Below, in pieces: positions 7,633 to 16,991 of a stretch of DNA of 64,000 nt. Under the pieces are notes generated by a model. That model searched no databases. It saw only the letters and a program-made list of their open reading frames with translations, and was not told where the DNA came from. The number at the start of each line of letters is the position of its first letter. Within the stretch, counting starts at the first letter, position 1. The translations under genes and the position numbers were made by a program. The stretch covers positions 1 to 64,000 of the forward strand of contig JBJXGR010000037.1 of NCBI GenBank assembly GCA_046160045.1. The letters run 5' to 3'. Origin of the DNA: CAZGUX01 sp046160045. GTDB lineage: Bacteria > Acidobacteriota > Terriglobia > Bryobacterales > Bryobacteraceae.

Positions 7633-7802
7633 AAGTGTGTAGACCTTTACAATGACAGAACAGGAGGCGGCGGGACTGGCGCTATTTACGGTCCACCTGG
7701 ATTTTCTTGCGATCGAGGCAAAGGAAAACGCAAGGGTTACCCAAAGAACCACGTGGCGTCCCACGCCCGTTCTCTGGTAGCTCTAGGAAAGCTGATGGAC
7801 TT
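7633..7802. promoter_or_regulatory. Divergent control region with inverted repeat
   Basis: This 170-bp region separates the leftward MFS gene from the rightward enolase-superfamily gene, so it should contain both promoters. CTTGCG and CGCAAG (about 7710-7735) form a 6-bp inverted repeat spaced by about 17 bases. That could be a binding site for the nearby AraC regulator, but no functional evidence exists. Confidence 0.35.
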
Positions 7803-8888
7803 ATGTCCTTGACCATCTCGAAGGTCGAATTCTGGAAAGTTGTGGTTCCCTGCCGGCCGGACACGGTGAACAGTCCCGGCATCGACGATTCCCTACAGCG
7901 GCATGACCCCACCCTGCCCTTGTTCGACCGCGGACATAAGTGGATCATACGGCTCCAGGCCAGCTCCGGCCACACCGGCCTTGGTGAGACGGGGCGAAGC
8001 GAGTCCCAGGCATCGGTGGAGGCGTGTGCGAAGGCGGTTCAGGGCCTGAATATCCGCGATCTGGCGTGGCAGCGTCTACCACTTCCCGCCAATGAAGCGG
8101 CGTACGCGTTTGAAGTTGCCCTGCTCGATCTGGTGGGCAAGGTGCTTGAAGTGCCCGTTCATCAGTTGTTGGGGGGCAAGTGCCGTGACCGCGTGGCGGT
8201 CGACTATTGGATGGGCCGTTGCACGGTTGAAGATACGGCCCGCCGCGCCGCTCTTGCGTTCGGGCAGGGCTACCGGGGGGTCAAGATCAAGTGTACGCTG
8301 ACCGATCCGATCGCTGAACGAGTGGCCGCAATCGAAGAACAGCTTCTGGAAGGCGGCGTGGTTCTCGATCCGAATGAGCGATTCTACAATCCCGCCGGAG
8401 CCATCCAGATCGACGATGAGCTGGCCGGGCATCGGAACCTCATTTTTGAGAGTCCGGTCCCGCAGGACCGTCTGGATTGGTATGTGCTCCTGCGCCAGAA
8501 ACTTCGCAGTCCGCTCGCACTCCACCTGCTCACTGCCCGGTCGTTGCTCGAGGCCCTCCGCCGGGACGCCGCGGACTTCTACAACCTCAGCATGGGCAGC
8601 CCAACCGAGTTCGTCTGGTGCGCCCGCCTATGCGAGGTGGCGGGCTGTCCTGTCTGGCACGGTTCGCGGATGGAACTGGGCATCCTCGATATGGCTCACA
8701 TCCATGCATGCGCCGCGGCGCCAGGGTGCACGCTCCCCAGCGACCTGATCGGCAACCGCTTTCGCGAGGACGACCTCATCGTCGAACCAATCTGTATGCA
8801 TGAGGCGATGGCGATCGTACCGAACGCGCCCGGGCTTGGTATTGAGCTGGACATGGACGCGGTGGAGCGCTACCGCGTGCGATCCTAG
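7803..8888 (+). CDS. Enolase-superfamily enzyme (mandelate racemase/muconate lactonizing type)
   Basis: 361 residues from the ATG at 7803, which follows AGGAAAG by about 12 bases. The N-terminal capping domain (1-120) is followed by a barrel carrying the K-x-K acid/base pair at Lys161 and Lys163 (GVKIKC). The first two metal ligands are visible as Asp189 (VVLDPNE) and Glu216 (LIFESPVP). The third ligand, usually Asp or Glu, falls at or near His241 (LALHLL), which is unusual. A C-terminal His-x-Ser segment (VWHGSRMELG) matches the barrel's later strands. Members dehydrate sugar acids, isomerise muconates or epimerise dipeptides; in this context a sugar-acid dehydratase is the best guess. Confidence 0.75.
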   Translation: MSLTISKVEFWKVVVPCRPDTVNSPGIDDSLQRHDPTLPLFDRGHKWIIRLQASSGHTGLGETGRSESQASVEACAKAVQGLNIRDLAWQRLPLPANEAAYAFEVALLDLVGKVLEVPVHQLLGGKCRDRVAVDYWMGRCTVEDTARRAALAFGQGYRGVKIKCTLTDPIAERVAAIEEQLLEGGVVLDPNERFYNPAGAIQIDDELAGHRNLIFESPVPQDRLDWYVLLRQKLRSPLALHLLTARSLLEALRRDAADFYNLSMGSPTEFVWCARLCEVAGCPVWHGSRMELGILDMAHIHACAAAPGCTLPSDLIGNRFREDDLIVEPICMHEAMAIVPNAPGLGIELDMDAVERYRVRS

Positions 8889-8931
8889 CGGCGGCTTTGA
8901 AGGAACCGGTCTGAGCGATCCTTCCGGACGG

Positions 8932-9882
8932 TCAGCAGGCAATGGTGGTCGCCGGCGCGCTGCCTGCCGTGACCGGCACGTAGAACTGCCGCAGTCCCCG
9001 TTTCGCCGGTTCGGGCCGTGCGCCCGCAGGCCGGGCCAGCAGATCCACAGGCGGCGCAAGCGGGCGTTCCGCCATATTCTCGTGCCGGTACTCGCTGGGA
9101 GTTGTCCCGACGAGCCGGCGGAACGTTCTGTTGAAGTGTGCGAGGTCCTTGAAGCCGGAGGACAGACCGATCTCGACGACCTTGAGTCTGCTGGTAGCGA
9201 GCAGATGTTTTGCGTGTTCGATCCGCTTGCCTGTGATGTATTCCACGACGCACTGACCCGTGATCTTGTGAAAAACGGTGCTCAGATAGGAGGGAGAATA
9301 CCCCGCGTGATCCGACAGGCGCCCTAACCCGATCGGCTCACAGTAGTACAAGTCGATGTAGCTTCGCAGTTCCTCCACCACGTCCTTTGCGGTCGTGTTG
9401 AGCTTCTCCTTCTCACTTTCCATCGACGTCCACTGGCGAAAGGACAGCAGGAGAAACTCATCGAGCATCAGGCGCGTGGACGTCCAGAACAACTCCGGAC
9501 GCGAACGGTCCACCTGTAATGCCCTCTCGAGAAGCCACTCCACTTCGGCGTGTGAGCCATGGGGAAAGCAGATCGAGGCGGCATTGCCACGAATCCACCG
9601 GAGGAACCTGCGAAACGATTCCGGAACGCAATCCCCGGAGGTGTCAGGAACCAATCCCCAGTCAAGTTCCAGACTCACCCCCCGGATCCCCTCGCTGACA
9701 TTCATGACGCACGGGGAACTGAGGCAGATCAGATTGTGGGGCTTCGCCGCTACCGTATGAGTTGTCAGATCCAGTTGGCCCCATCCCGACCGGATCCAAA
9801 GGAACTGCGCGCAATTAACGTACGGCGCGATTTCGGCTACCGACCGGGACTTCCACTCGATTCGTTCCAGACAGAAACGCAT
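8932..9882 (-). CDS. AraC-family transcriptional regulator
   Basis: The C-terminal 100 or so residues hold the double helix-turn-helix of AraC proteins: LGRLSDHAGYSPSYLSTVF for the first, VVEIGLSSGFKDLAHFNRTF for the second, then VGTTPSEYR. The N-terminal 180 residues resemble a cupin-like sensor domain (HTVAAKPHNLICLSSP). A short Pro/Ala/Arg-rich tail follows. The ATG at 9882 sits behind a strong GGGAGGTGG ribosome site; a GTG at 9927 in the same frame would add 15 residues but lacks such a site. It converges on the enolase-superfamily gene and probably controls the sugar-acid genes in response to a substrate. An inverted repeat lies just upstream. Confidence 0.85.
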   Translation of the reverse strand: MRFCLERIEWKSRSVAEIAPYVNCAQFLWIRSGWGQLDLTTHTVAAKPHNLICLSSPCVMNVSEGIRGVSLELDWGLVPDTSGDCVPESFRRFLRWIRGNAASICFPHGSHAEVEWLLERALQVDRSRPELFWTSTRLMLDEFLLLSFRQWTSMESEKEKLNTTAKDVVEELRSYIDLYYCEPIGLGRLSDHAGYSPSYLSTVFHKITGQCVVEYITGKRIEHAKHLLATSRLKVVEIGLSSGFKDLAHFNRTFRRLVGTTPSEYRHENMAERPLAPPVDLLARPAGARPEPAKRGLRQFYVPVTAGSAPATTIAC

Positions 9883-9892
9883 AACCACCTCC

Positions 9893-9911
9893 CACAGGTC
9901 TAGCTCCTGTG
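9893..9911. promoter_or_regulatory. Inverted repeat upstream of the AraC gene
   Basis: CACAGG, 7 bases, CCTGTG: perfect 6-bp arms 11 bases upstream of the chosen AraC start. It could be an autoregulatory operator or a hairpin in the leader. Confidence 0.4.
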
Positions 9912-10054
9912 TGGGGAAGGTTATCACAATCCGCTCGTGAGGTGTGAGCGGGTATACATCGGATGCAATGAGAGAGCATACAGCGCCACGCTACGAGGAG
10001 GCGGGCCGCAACGTCCCGCATCCAACGAAGCCCATGGTCAGCCGTGTTGCGCCG

Positions 10055-12046
10055 TCAGAGCGAACCCTCGTGAGGTCGTTCCCATCCGCCGCCAAAGCCC
10101 GCCACGCCGGATACACGGTACTGGCCGCGCGTCATATCGAAGTCCGCGGTCACGCCGTTTGCGAAGCGGATACGCTGCATTCTACGGTCCGGCTCGAGGA
10201 ATTCGTGCGACACCATCTCGGAGTACGCGATGGCCTGATACCAGGCGCTCCAGCGGCGTAACCACTCGATGCGGGCTCGCATCCGATGGTCACCCCATTC
10301 CCGGATGGGCACCCCGCCCTGGAGACCGAGGCCCGGAAAGCCGGCGCCATAGGGCAGCATCCAGTTGTAGCCCGGCGCCGCGCCGAGCAGCAGTTCATAG
10401 AGCCGGGGATTCTTTTCCGCCGGCCAGTCGTAACGTCCATACCCGCCGCCGGAGAAGCAGGCGGAGTAACAGTCACGAAATACGAGTTGGAAGAGCGGGA
10501 CCGGCTCGCCCACCGCCAGGCGGTCCGATGACCAGCCGTTGTCGAAGAAGAAGAACGCGCACTCCCTGGCGGCCCAGAACCGGGGCAGTTCGGCGCCGGG
10601 GATAATGCCATGGCGGCGCGTTTCGCGAAAACTCTCCACCTGGCTTTCGAACCCCTGCCGCCGGGTGACTGGATGCGCTGAGGAGTGGTCTTCGCCGTGT
10701 CCACTGTAAGCCGAGTAGCCGTCGAAGTAGAGCGCATCGAAGCGAAGGCCCTTCGACAGTACGTGGTCGAGGGCGCGGCGGGTGGCTTCCGGGCCAAATC
10801 GCGGGCTGAGTTGCGGGAAACGGAGCGGCTTGCCGGTCTCGTCCACCGGAGCACGCGCCGGATCGTAGCCGGGGCTCCCCTCGGTGTTCATGTTGGGATT
10901 GATCATTACCTTGATGACGCAATCCTGGGATCGGGCTTGTTCGGCAAATTGCGCCAAGCCTGTCCAGCCTTCACGCACTGGCTCTTCACGGAGAAACGCC
11001 TGCCAGCCTGCGTCCGCCGAGTAGCCGGCGTCCTCGGGGAAGCCTCGGGAAGCCCATTTCGGGAAGAACAAATTCACGCGCAGGCCTTGCTCCTGCCAGC
11101 GCCGCAGATCCCCGAGGACGGCCTTGCGCTCGACTCCGCTCCAGGCCACGGCACGGTACTCGAACCCGCTAACGTATTTGCGGATAGCGGGAAGCTCCTT
11201 AGCCTTCTCATCGAGTGTCCGCAGCAGGCCTTGGTCGCGCGCACGGCGCCGGTATGCTTTTGCCATCCCAACGTAGTCCATGCCCTCGGCGAAGTGCCAA
11301 ACGAACCGCCGCGGGTAGCGTAGTTCCCCGAGTGAAGCGGCCCAGTTGAGATCCAGCATGGTTGCTTCACCGGGACGATGCTCGGCCTCCACGCTGCAAT
11401 CCCAATACGTCTCGACGATCTGGTAGAAGGCGTGGCCTTCCCGGACCATTCCGAACAAGGGCAAGGTGTAACGGTAGCCAACGAAGCCAGTGCCGGAGAA
11501 TTTCTCGGCCATCTCCGCGGGAATGAGGTAGCCACAACCATGCGGCAGGACGAGATAGCCGCCCTGCGAAACCGGCTTCTCGATGGCGTACAGGTGGTCG
11601 ATCTGGCGGACGCGGTCCCGGCCGCCGGCCTGGCCGGCTTCGACCAGGAGTTCGTCCCGGTCCCGATGGAGGGCGAGGATCAAGTCCACCGCGACATCCG
11701 TTCCCGGGAAGGAAGAGAGTTGAATGCGGGATCCGCGGTACTCGCCTTCTCGGAATCGCCGGTAGCGCACGCGGCCGGCCGCGCGGAATTCGAGAGGGCG
11801 TCCGCCGGCTACGACCAATTGGGGCGACCGCCTCTCTGAAGTCCGCCACAGCAATTGCCCCGCCCGGTCTTCGATCAGGAGACCGAAGTCATCCCGAGTC
11901 CGGACGCGGATTTGACGCCCTTCGAGGGGAGGCCGTTTGCCGGCGGCATCGAGCACGCCGGTCAGGCCGGCCCCCAGGACGGCGCGGCGGCTCAGCGGGT
12001 TGAGTCCGAAACTCGAAGCATCGAAGCGATGCTCTTGCTTTGCCAC
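10055..12046 (-). CDS. Tat-exported glycoside hydrolase-like TIM barrel
   Basis: 663 residues from a GTG start preceded by GAGG. The N-terminus has a twin-arginine signal (SRRAVLGAG). A beta-sandwich-like region (45-300) precedes a barrel with ALYFDGYSAYSG around residue 440 and GIIPGAEL about 45 residues later. An aspartate followed by a glutamate at strand ends is the arrangement seen in GH101/GH129-type and clan GH-D enzymes. It probably removes sugars from a glycan outside the cytoplasm. It lies 36 bp behind the Oar-like receptor gene on the same strand and is likely co-transcribed. The exact GH family is not certain. Confidence 0.6.
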   Translation of the reverse strand: MAKQEHRFDASSFGLNPLSRRAVLGAGLTGVLDAAGKRPPLEGRQIRVRTRDDFGLLIEDRAGQLLWRTSERRSPQLVVAGGRPLEFRAAGRVRYRRFREGEYRGSRIQLSSFPGTDVAVDLILALHRDRDELLVEAGQAGGRDRVRQIDHLYAIEKPVSQGGYLVLPHGCGYLIPAEMAEKFSGTGFVGYRYTLPLFGMVREGHAFYQIVETYWDCSVEAEHRPGEATMLDLNWAASLGELRYPRRFVWHFAEGMDYVGMAKAYRRRARDQGLLRTLDEKAKELPAIRKYVSGFEYRAVAWSGVERKAVLGDLRRWQEQGLRVNLFFPKWASRGFPEDAGYSADAGWQAFLREEPVREGWTGLAQFAEQARSQDCVIKVMINPNMNTEGSPGYDPARAPVDETGKPLRFPQLSPRFGPEATRRALDHVLSKGLRFDALYFDGYSAYSGHGEDHSSAHPVTRRQGFESQVESFRETRRHGIIPGAELPRFWAARECAFFFFDNGWSSDRLAVGEPVPLFQLVFRDCYSACFSGGGYGRYDWPAEKNPRLYELLLGAAPGYNWMLPYGAGFPGLGLQGGVPIREWGDHRMRARIEWLRRWSAWYQAIAYSEMVSHEFLEPDRRMQRIRFANGVTADFDMTRGQYRVSGVAGFGGGWERPHEGSL

Positions 12047-12082
12047 TCCGCGAACCTCACTTCAGACCAGTGCCGCGCTTCG

Positions 12083-15000
12083 TCAGAACTCCAGCATCAG
12101 GTTCAGCTTGATCGTTCGCAGGTTCGGAAAATTCATCAGGCTGGGCTGCATGCCCAGTGTACCGACGTTGCTGGCGGAGATATTCGTCCTCGGCTGATCC
12201 CAAACGGGATGATTCAGCAGGTTGATTGCGGTCATCCCCACGCGAAAGTTCAGGCGCTCGTACACCGGGAAGTGCTTGTACACCCCCATGTTGTAGAACC
12301 AGGCGCCCGGCCCCTGTATCGAATTGATCCCCGCGTTCCCGAAGCGGCCAACACCCGCCGGCGGAACCACGAAGCAGCTGTTGTCGAACCAGCGTCCCTC
12401 GGTCCTCTGACCGGAAGGCAAATTCCCATTGCAGGTGCGGTCCGGGCGTCCGCTAAAAATGTTCATATTCGAGATGTCCCTCCCCGAGTAGGTCGCTGTC
12501 CACCAGCGCCCGGAGTAGGCAGCGAAGTATCCGCTGGCGTCCCATCCGCCCAACACATGGCTCACGATCGCCGGAACCTGCGACAGGTACTGCCGCCCTC
12601 GTCCGAACGGCAGTTGGTAAAGATAGTTCAAGCTCACTTCATAGGGCATTGGCAGAGCGGTCGCGGGTCCCTTGTTGGACGCCCGGTTATACGGATCGTT
12701 GAGCCCCATGTCGAAGTAAGAGCCTTCGTTATGCGAGTCGGTCAGTTCTTTGTGATAGGTGAGAGCGGCATCGATCGACAGTCCTCGCGTGAAACGTCGT
12801 GTCGCCTGCATCTGGAAACCATGGTAGGTGGCATTTCCGCCGTTGTCCGTGTAACTCACAGACTGGAACAGTGGGTAAGGATTGCGTGATGCCGCAAAGG
12901 GAATCGTGCTTGCGGGAGGACGGTTGATTTCCCGCGAGTACTGCAGGAACGAACTCTTGGATCCGATGTAGCTGAGCCGTAGCGCCGTCGAGAAGCCGAT
13001 GTCCCGCTCCACGCTCAGATTCCACTGGGTGAAAGCCGCGTCTCGCAAGTTCGGATTGATGCCGGTGGAGCTTTGTGCCGGAGGGGCCCCGATCCTGGGG
13101 AAGGGGTTGCTCAGAGTGAGCAATGGCGCTCCGTTTGACATCTGGTTTATGAAGTTCTCAGTTAGGGCGAAAGGTCCGCCCGTGTTCAGCCCGTATGAGT
13201 AGATCGAGAAGTGGCCGAAGCCCGCCCGAAGCACGGTATTTGCGTTGCTGAAGGGGCGGAAGCTGATCCCCACACGCGGACTGAGTCTTCCGTTGTTTCC
13301 CTTCAGCAGGTGCTTCGGAAAACCTGCCTGGGAAGCGGTCACGATCTTGATGGTGGAGGGGAAAGCCGGGCTGACCAGCCCCAGGGCGCGATCGTCGGGT
13401 ACCACGATGTTTCCTGTCGCCGGATCGAAGTTGAAAAAGGCGCCGGCCTTGTCCACGGGCACAGTCGAATTGTCATATCGCAGTCCGTATTGCAGCGTGA
13501 AGCGCGGAGAAACCTTGAAATCGTCCTGAAGGTAGAAGGCGTAGAGCCAATTGTAACGGCTTACGGGCGGTCGAGGCGTGAAGCGCGAGGTTGTGGAAGG
13601 CAGTCCCAGCAGGAAGTCAGCCCACGAGAAGCCTGTAAAACGGCCATCGAAGTTATAGCTGCCCGCCCATACACCGCCCGTCCAGGACTGTGCGTCGATG
13701 CGGCGCAGATCGGTCCCGAACTTGAAGCTGTGGTGGCCTTGGATCAACGTAAAGTTATCGATCAACTGGTATCGCTTGTTCACCGTGTCTTCGCCCGTGT
13801 ACTGGCCGCCGCCGGCTCCGCCCCACATCCCCGAGAACCCGTTGATATCGATTCTGGGGGTGCCCGTCAAGTCCAGCGCGACCCCCTTGATTCCGGCGCC
13901 GTCAAGGATCGTCTTGCCGCGGACCGAGTATTGTCCCGGCAATTGGTAGTACTGCAAGCTGAGCCGGAACTCGTTGAGCCTGGTGGGGCTGAACGTGTGT
14001 GTGTCGGTAAGAATGTAGTTTTGATTGAACCTCGTGTAGATATTCGCGCCGCCGTCCGGCACCTTGGCCACCAATCCGCCCGTCCACACGCCTGTACCCT
14101 TGATATTTGCTTCGGTAAAGCGCGTGTAGCCGAAAGAGACATGGTTCATCCGGCTGATCTGATGATCACCGCGGAAATACCAGCGCTGAACAAACCAGGA
14201 TGCGGAGTTCGTGGCCGCATAGTTCAACGCAAGCGCGCCCGCGGCTCCTGCGTTCGGCAGCGGCCAGTACTTGTCCTGCAACCACAAGCTGCCGGGGTTC
14301 ATGAGCGATTGAGGGATGCTGTTTCCGGTGAACGCAGCGCCGGTGAACGGATTGACCAGTTGCCTGGAAAGCGCCGAGAAATCCCCTTGCCGAAACTGCG
14401 CCGGCGGAACGTCCAGGAACCCGCTCCGGAAGTAGCTGCCGTTCTTCCCTCGCTCGTAATCCACATAGAAGTGGGTGCGATCCTTCCCGTTGTAGATCTT
14501 CGGGATCATGACCGGGCCGCCGCCGAAGTACTCCCCGTAGTAGAAGGGAACTCCAGGGGGACGCCTTTGCGCGCCCACGCCCGCCGCGTTCAGGGCTCCG
14601 TTCTCCAACTCCGCTCTGGCGCCGCCGCGGAAGGTGTTGGTGCCGCTCTGCATCACCGCGTCCACGGTAGCCGGCGAACGGTATTCCGCGTTCGCATTGA
14701 CATAGACAATGTTCATTTCCTTGACGGAAAGCACCGAGGGCGAACCTTCGTTGTGATTCGTCTCCGACCCGTCCACCTTCGATTCGTACATGTTGCCGCG
14801 CGCACCGCCAAGTTTGAACTGCGCGTTGCCCAGATGCACGGAGCCGGGCAACATCATCATGGCCAGCAGGTGGGGGCTGTACGCGTTCGCGGTCGGCGTG
14901 TGGAACTCACGGAGCAGGCTCTCCTGCATCCCACCACTGATGGTTGCCGACTCGCTGTTGACCACCGGGGCCGCGCCCGACACCGTCACCCGTTCGCTGA

Positions 15001-15409
15001 TCTCTCCGATCTGCAACTGGATATCGATCCGAAGAACCTGCCGGACTGACAGGCGAACTCCCCGGTTCACGTACCCCCTGAAGCCGGCGGCTTCTGCCTG
15101 GACCGTGTAAGTCCCTTCCGGCAACTGCGTGATTTCGTATTCCCCTCGGGCGTTCGTACTCGCTTCCCGCGTCTGACCCTGCTCTTCGTGGCGGACGGTG
15201 ACGACAACGCCCGGAGTCACGGCCCCGGACTGGTCTTTGACGACTCCGACCATGGTGCCTAAGGTCGACTGAGCGCGCACCAGCGGCGCTGCAAGGAGGG
15301 CGACAAGAGCTACCCTCACGGCCAAGCTATGGATCGAGAAACGACTGAAGTGGATCCTCGTGAAAACGGCTGGCACTCCCAGGGATGGATGGACGTATCC
15401 ATGCTCCAT
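12083..15409 (-). CDS. Oar-like TonB-dependent outer-membrane receptor
   Basis: 1108 residues from the ATG at 15409, six bases after a perfect AGGAGG. A signal peptide (LAVRVALVALLAAPLVRAQ) leads into a carboxypeptidase-regulatory-like beta-sandwich (GVVKDQSGAVTPGVVVTV to about residue 130). A plug region with a conserved NGDSR-like zone (GGARGNMYESKVDGSE) and a long beta-barrel follow, ending in the aromatic residue expected for BAM insertion (LMLEF). Such receptors import large substrates, in Acidobacteria probably oligosaccharides, using TonB energy. The gene leads an operon with the glycosidase-like protein 36 bp downstream, which suggests that pair share a substrate. Confidence 0.9.
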   Translation of the reverse strand: MEHGYVHPSLGVPAVFTRIHFSRFSIHSLAVRVALVALLAAPLVRAQSTLGTMVGVVKDQSGAVTPGVVVTVRHEEQGQTREASTNARGEYEITQLPEGTYTVQAEAAGFRGYVNRGVRLSVRQVLRIDIQLQIGEISERVTVSGAAPVVNSESATISGGMQESLLREFHTPTANAYSPHLLAMMMLPGSVHLGNAQFKLGGARGNMYESKVDGSETNHNEGSPSVLSVKEMNIVYVNANAEYRSPATVDAVMQSGTNTFRGGARAELENGALNAAGVGAQRRPPGVPFYYGEYFGGGPVMIPKIYNGKDRTHFYVDYERGKNGSYFRSGFLDVPPAQFRQGDFSALSRQLVNPFTGAAFTGNSIPQSLMNPGSLWLQDKYWPLPNAGAAGALALNYAATNSASWFVQRWYFRGDHQISRMNHVSFGYTRFTEANIKGTGVWTGGLVAKVPDGGANIYTRFNQNYILTDTHTFSPTRLNEFRLSLQYYQLPGQYSVRGKTILDGAGIKGVALDLTGTPRIDINGFSGMWGGAGGGQYTGEDTVNKRYQLIDNFTLIQGHHSFKFGTDLRRIDAQSWTGGVWAGSYNFDGRFTGFSWADFLLGLPSTTSRFTPRPPVSRYNWLYAFYLQDDFKVSPRFTLQYGLRYDNSTVPVDKAGAFFNFDPATGNIVVPDDRALGLVSPAFPSTIKIVTASQAGFPKHLLKGNNGRLSPRVGISFRPFSNANTVLRAGFGHFSIYSYGLNTGGPFALTENFINQMSNGAPLLTLSNPFPRIGAPPAQSSTGINPNLRDAAFTQWNLSVERDIGFSTALRLSYIGSKSSFLQYSREINRPPASTIPFAASRNPYPLFQSVSYTDNGGNATYHGFQMQATRRFTRGLSIDAALTYHKELTDSHNEGSYFDMGLNDPYNRASNKGPATALPMPYEVSLNYLYQLPFGRGRQYLSQVPAIVSHVLGGWDASGYFAAYSGRWWTATYSGRDISNMNIFSGRPDRTCNGNLPSGQRTEGRWFDNSCFVVPPAGVGRFGNAGINSIQGPGAWFYNMGVYKHFPVYERLNFRVGMTAINLLNHPVWDQPRTNISASNVGTLGMQPSLMNFPNLRTIKLNLMLEF

Positions 15410-15614
15410 ATGCTTCCTCCTGGGCATAGTCTAGACCTCAGGACTACCGGTTTCCAGGCGAATCTTGCTCCGACGCCGCTTTTCTCTTGTTGTTTCTTAC
15501 GAACCTGCCAGCCACTGCCAATCGTCGATGCAAGGTTCTGACCGCCGCAAAGGTCCGAAATGTTGCCAGATTGCCGGCGACGCCCATATGCCCATTAAGC
15601 TCTGCTCATCGGGT

Positions 15615-16928
15615 TCAGGGCCGCGGCATGATCCTGGCGATCGCGCCCTTGGGTTCGGGAACATTCTCATCGATGACCTTCCACGTTGCGCCCGTCTCGC
15701 GAAACGCCGTGAAGTCCACGGGCCGGTAGGAGAATTCCAGTTGGGGGGTGGAGAGGATCTTCCCGCCCTGAAACCTCGAGTGCATGGCGGCATCGAGGAT
15801 TCCGGTGGTCAGCAGAGTCCGTTCAACCGGCCAGGGCGCCTTTCCATGTGACAGATGGTGCTGGATGGCACGACTGAAGGCTTTGAACAAGTAGCGGTTG
15901 CGCCAGGGACCCACGTAGTATCGGGTGGCCCGCGGCTTCGACTCGCCTGCCAGGCGGCAGGCAAGGTTCCACCGGATGGAGTCGTCACCGGCCTTCAACA
16001 TCGTCGCGCGAAATCCGTCCTTGTACTCGATGAGGACACCCTGGGGCTGTGGCTGGAACGCGCGCCATGCCCGGTTGTTCGCGCCCAACTCGGCCTCCAT
16101 GGCCGCATCAGCCAACGGTAAAGACCACCTTCCTTGTTTCGCAGCCTCCCAGAGCGCGTTTCCCTCCAGGTACTGGACCCTGGAGACGCCCGTCTCCCCA
16201 CCCTGACGCGCTTCCACGATCGATTGCAGGATTTCCAAGGCGTGAAAGCCGTAGACTTCCACCGGCCCCCCGTGGATCGAGATCGCCTCCTCCATACGGG
16301 ATCCGGATGGAACCTCCAGCGCGGGCCGCCGCTCGGCCAAGGGAACCGAACTGCCGGCCATCAAAGGGATCTTCATCGCCCTCGCCGTTTCGTACATCTC
16401 CTTGGCCCAGTCCCACCGGTAGGAAAGATGTTTGTCGGTGAAGAGCGGAACCACGCGCTTCGATTTCCGCATCACCGCCACGATCTCGTCGAAAAATCGT
16501 TTGCGTGGGAACAGCACCTGGTCGAACTGGTTCCGGTAGTATTGGCCCCCCTCGCCAATCGAGAGCACTCCATCCACGGCAAGTTGCTCGCCTCCCAGGC
16601 ACAAAGCCCCGGCGATCGTGTCATGCCGGGAAGGACCGTATTCCCGAATCACGTCATCGGCAAAGTCGCCCGGCAGGTTCTGATCGCCCCACAAGGAAAC
16701 GATTTCAAAGGTGGTGCGCGGATCGATCACCCTGCCGTTGAAGTAATACGGCTCGAGGAAGTTCTCGAGGATCACATTGGCGTGCGACCGGTGGGTGAAG
16801 ACGGTATAGACCGCGGCTACCTTGAGCTTCCGCGGGCGCTCGGGCTGGAACGCGGCGGCCTCACTGACCAAAGTTGCGGTTCCAGCCATGTGTTGGAACA
16901 GGTCTCGTCTGGAGAAGAGATGGGTCAT
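15615..16928 (-). CDS. Tat-exported oxidoreductase-like protein of unknown function
   Basis: 437 residues with a twin-arginine leader (SRRDLFQHMAGTATL). The mature protein starts with a Rossmann-like strand (LKVAAVYTVFTH) and includes VVPLFTDKHLSYRWD, IPLMAGSSVPLAERRP and a helical VYGFHALEILQSIVEAR segment. The layout recalls Gfo/Idh/MocA-type folds found in planctomycete and acidobacterial exported proteins, but the dinucleotide-binding glycine motif is not clear. It is preceded on the same strand by the two Asp-box propeller genes, 63 bp away, so it may belong to their operon. Possible roles are sugar oxidation or an isomerase-type step outside the cytoplasm. Confidence 0.6.
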   Translation of the reverse strand: MTHLFSRRDLFQHMAGTATLVSEAAAFQPERPRKLKVAAVYTVFTHRSHANVILENFLEPYYFNGRVIDPRTTFEIVSLWGDQNLPGDFADDVIREYGPSRHDTIAGALCLGGEQLAVDGVLSIGEGGQYYRNQFDQVLFPRKRFFDEIVAVMRKSKRVVPLFTDKHLSYRWDWAKEMYETARAMKIPLMAGSSVPLAERRPALEVPSGSRMEEAISIHGGPVEVYGFHALEILQSIVEARQGGETGVSRVQYLEGNALWEAAKQGRWSLPLADAAMEAELGANNRAWRAFQPQPQGVLIEYKDGFRATMLKAGDDSIRWNLACRLAGESKPRATRYYVGPWRNRYLFKAFSRAIQHHLSHGKAPWPVERTLLTTGILDAAMHSRFQGGKILSTPQLEFSYRPVDFTAFRETGATWKVIDENVPEPKGAIARIMPRP

Positions 16929-16991
16929 GGAATGTTAATTCTGTCAGGCATCGCTGCCAGGAAGTACCCCGGCCGGACGCGCGCGTGCACG

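Noticed and set aside
13211..15049. 612-codon open frame opposite the first receptor
   Set aside because: Lies wholly inside the receptor gene on the opposite strand, with no domain-like pattern.
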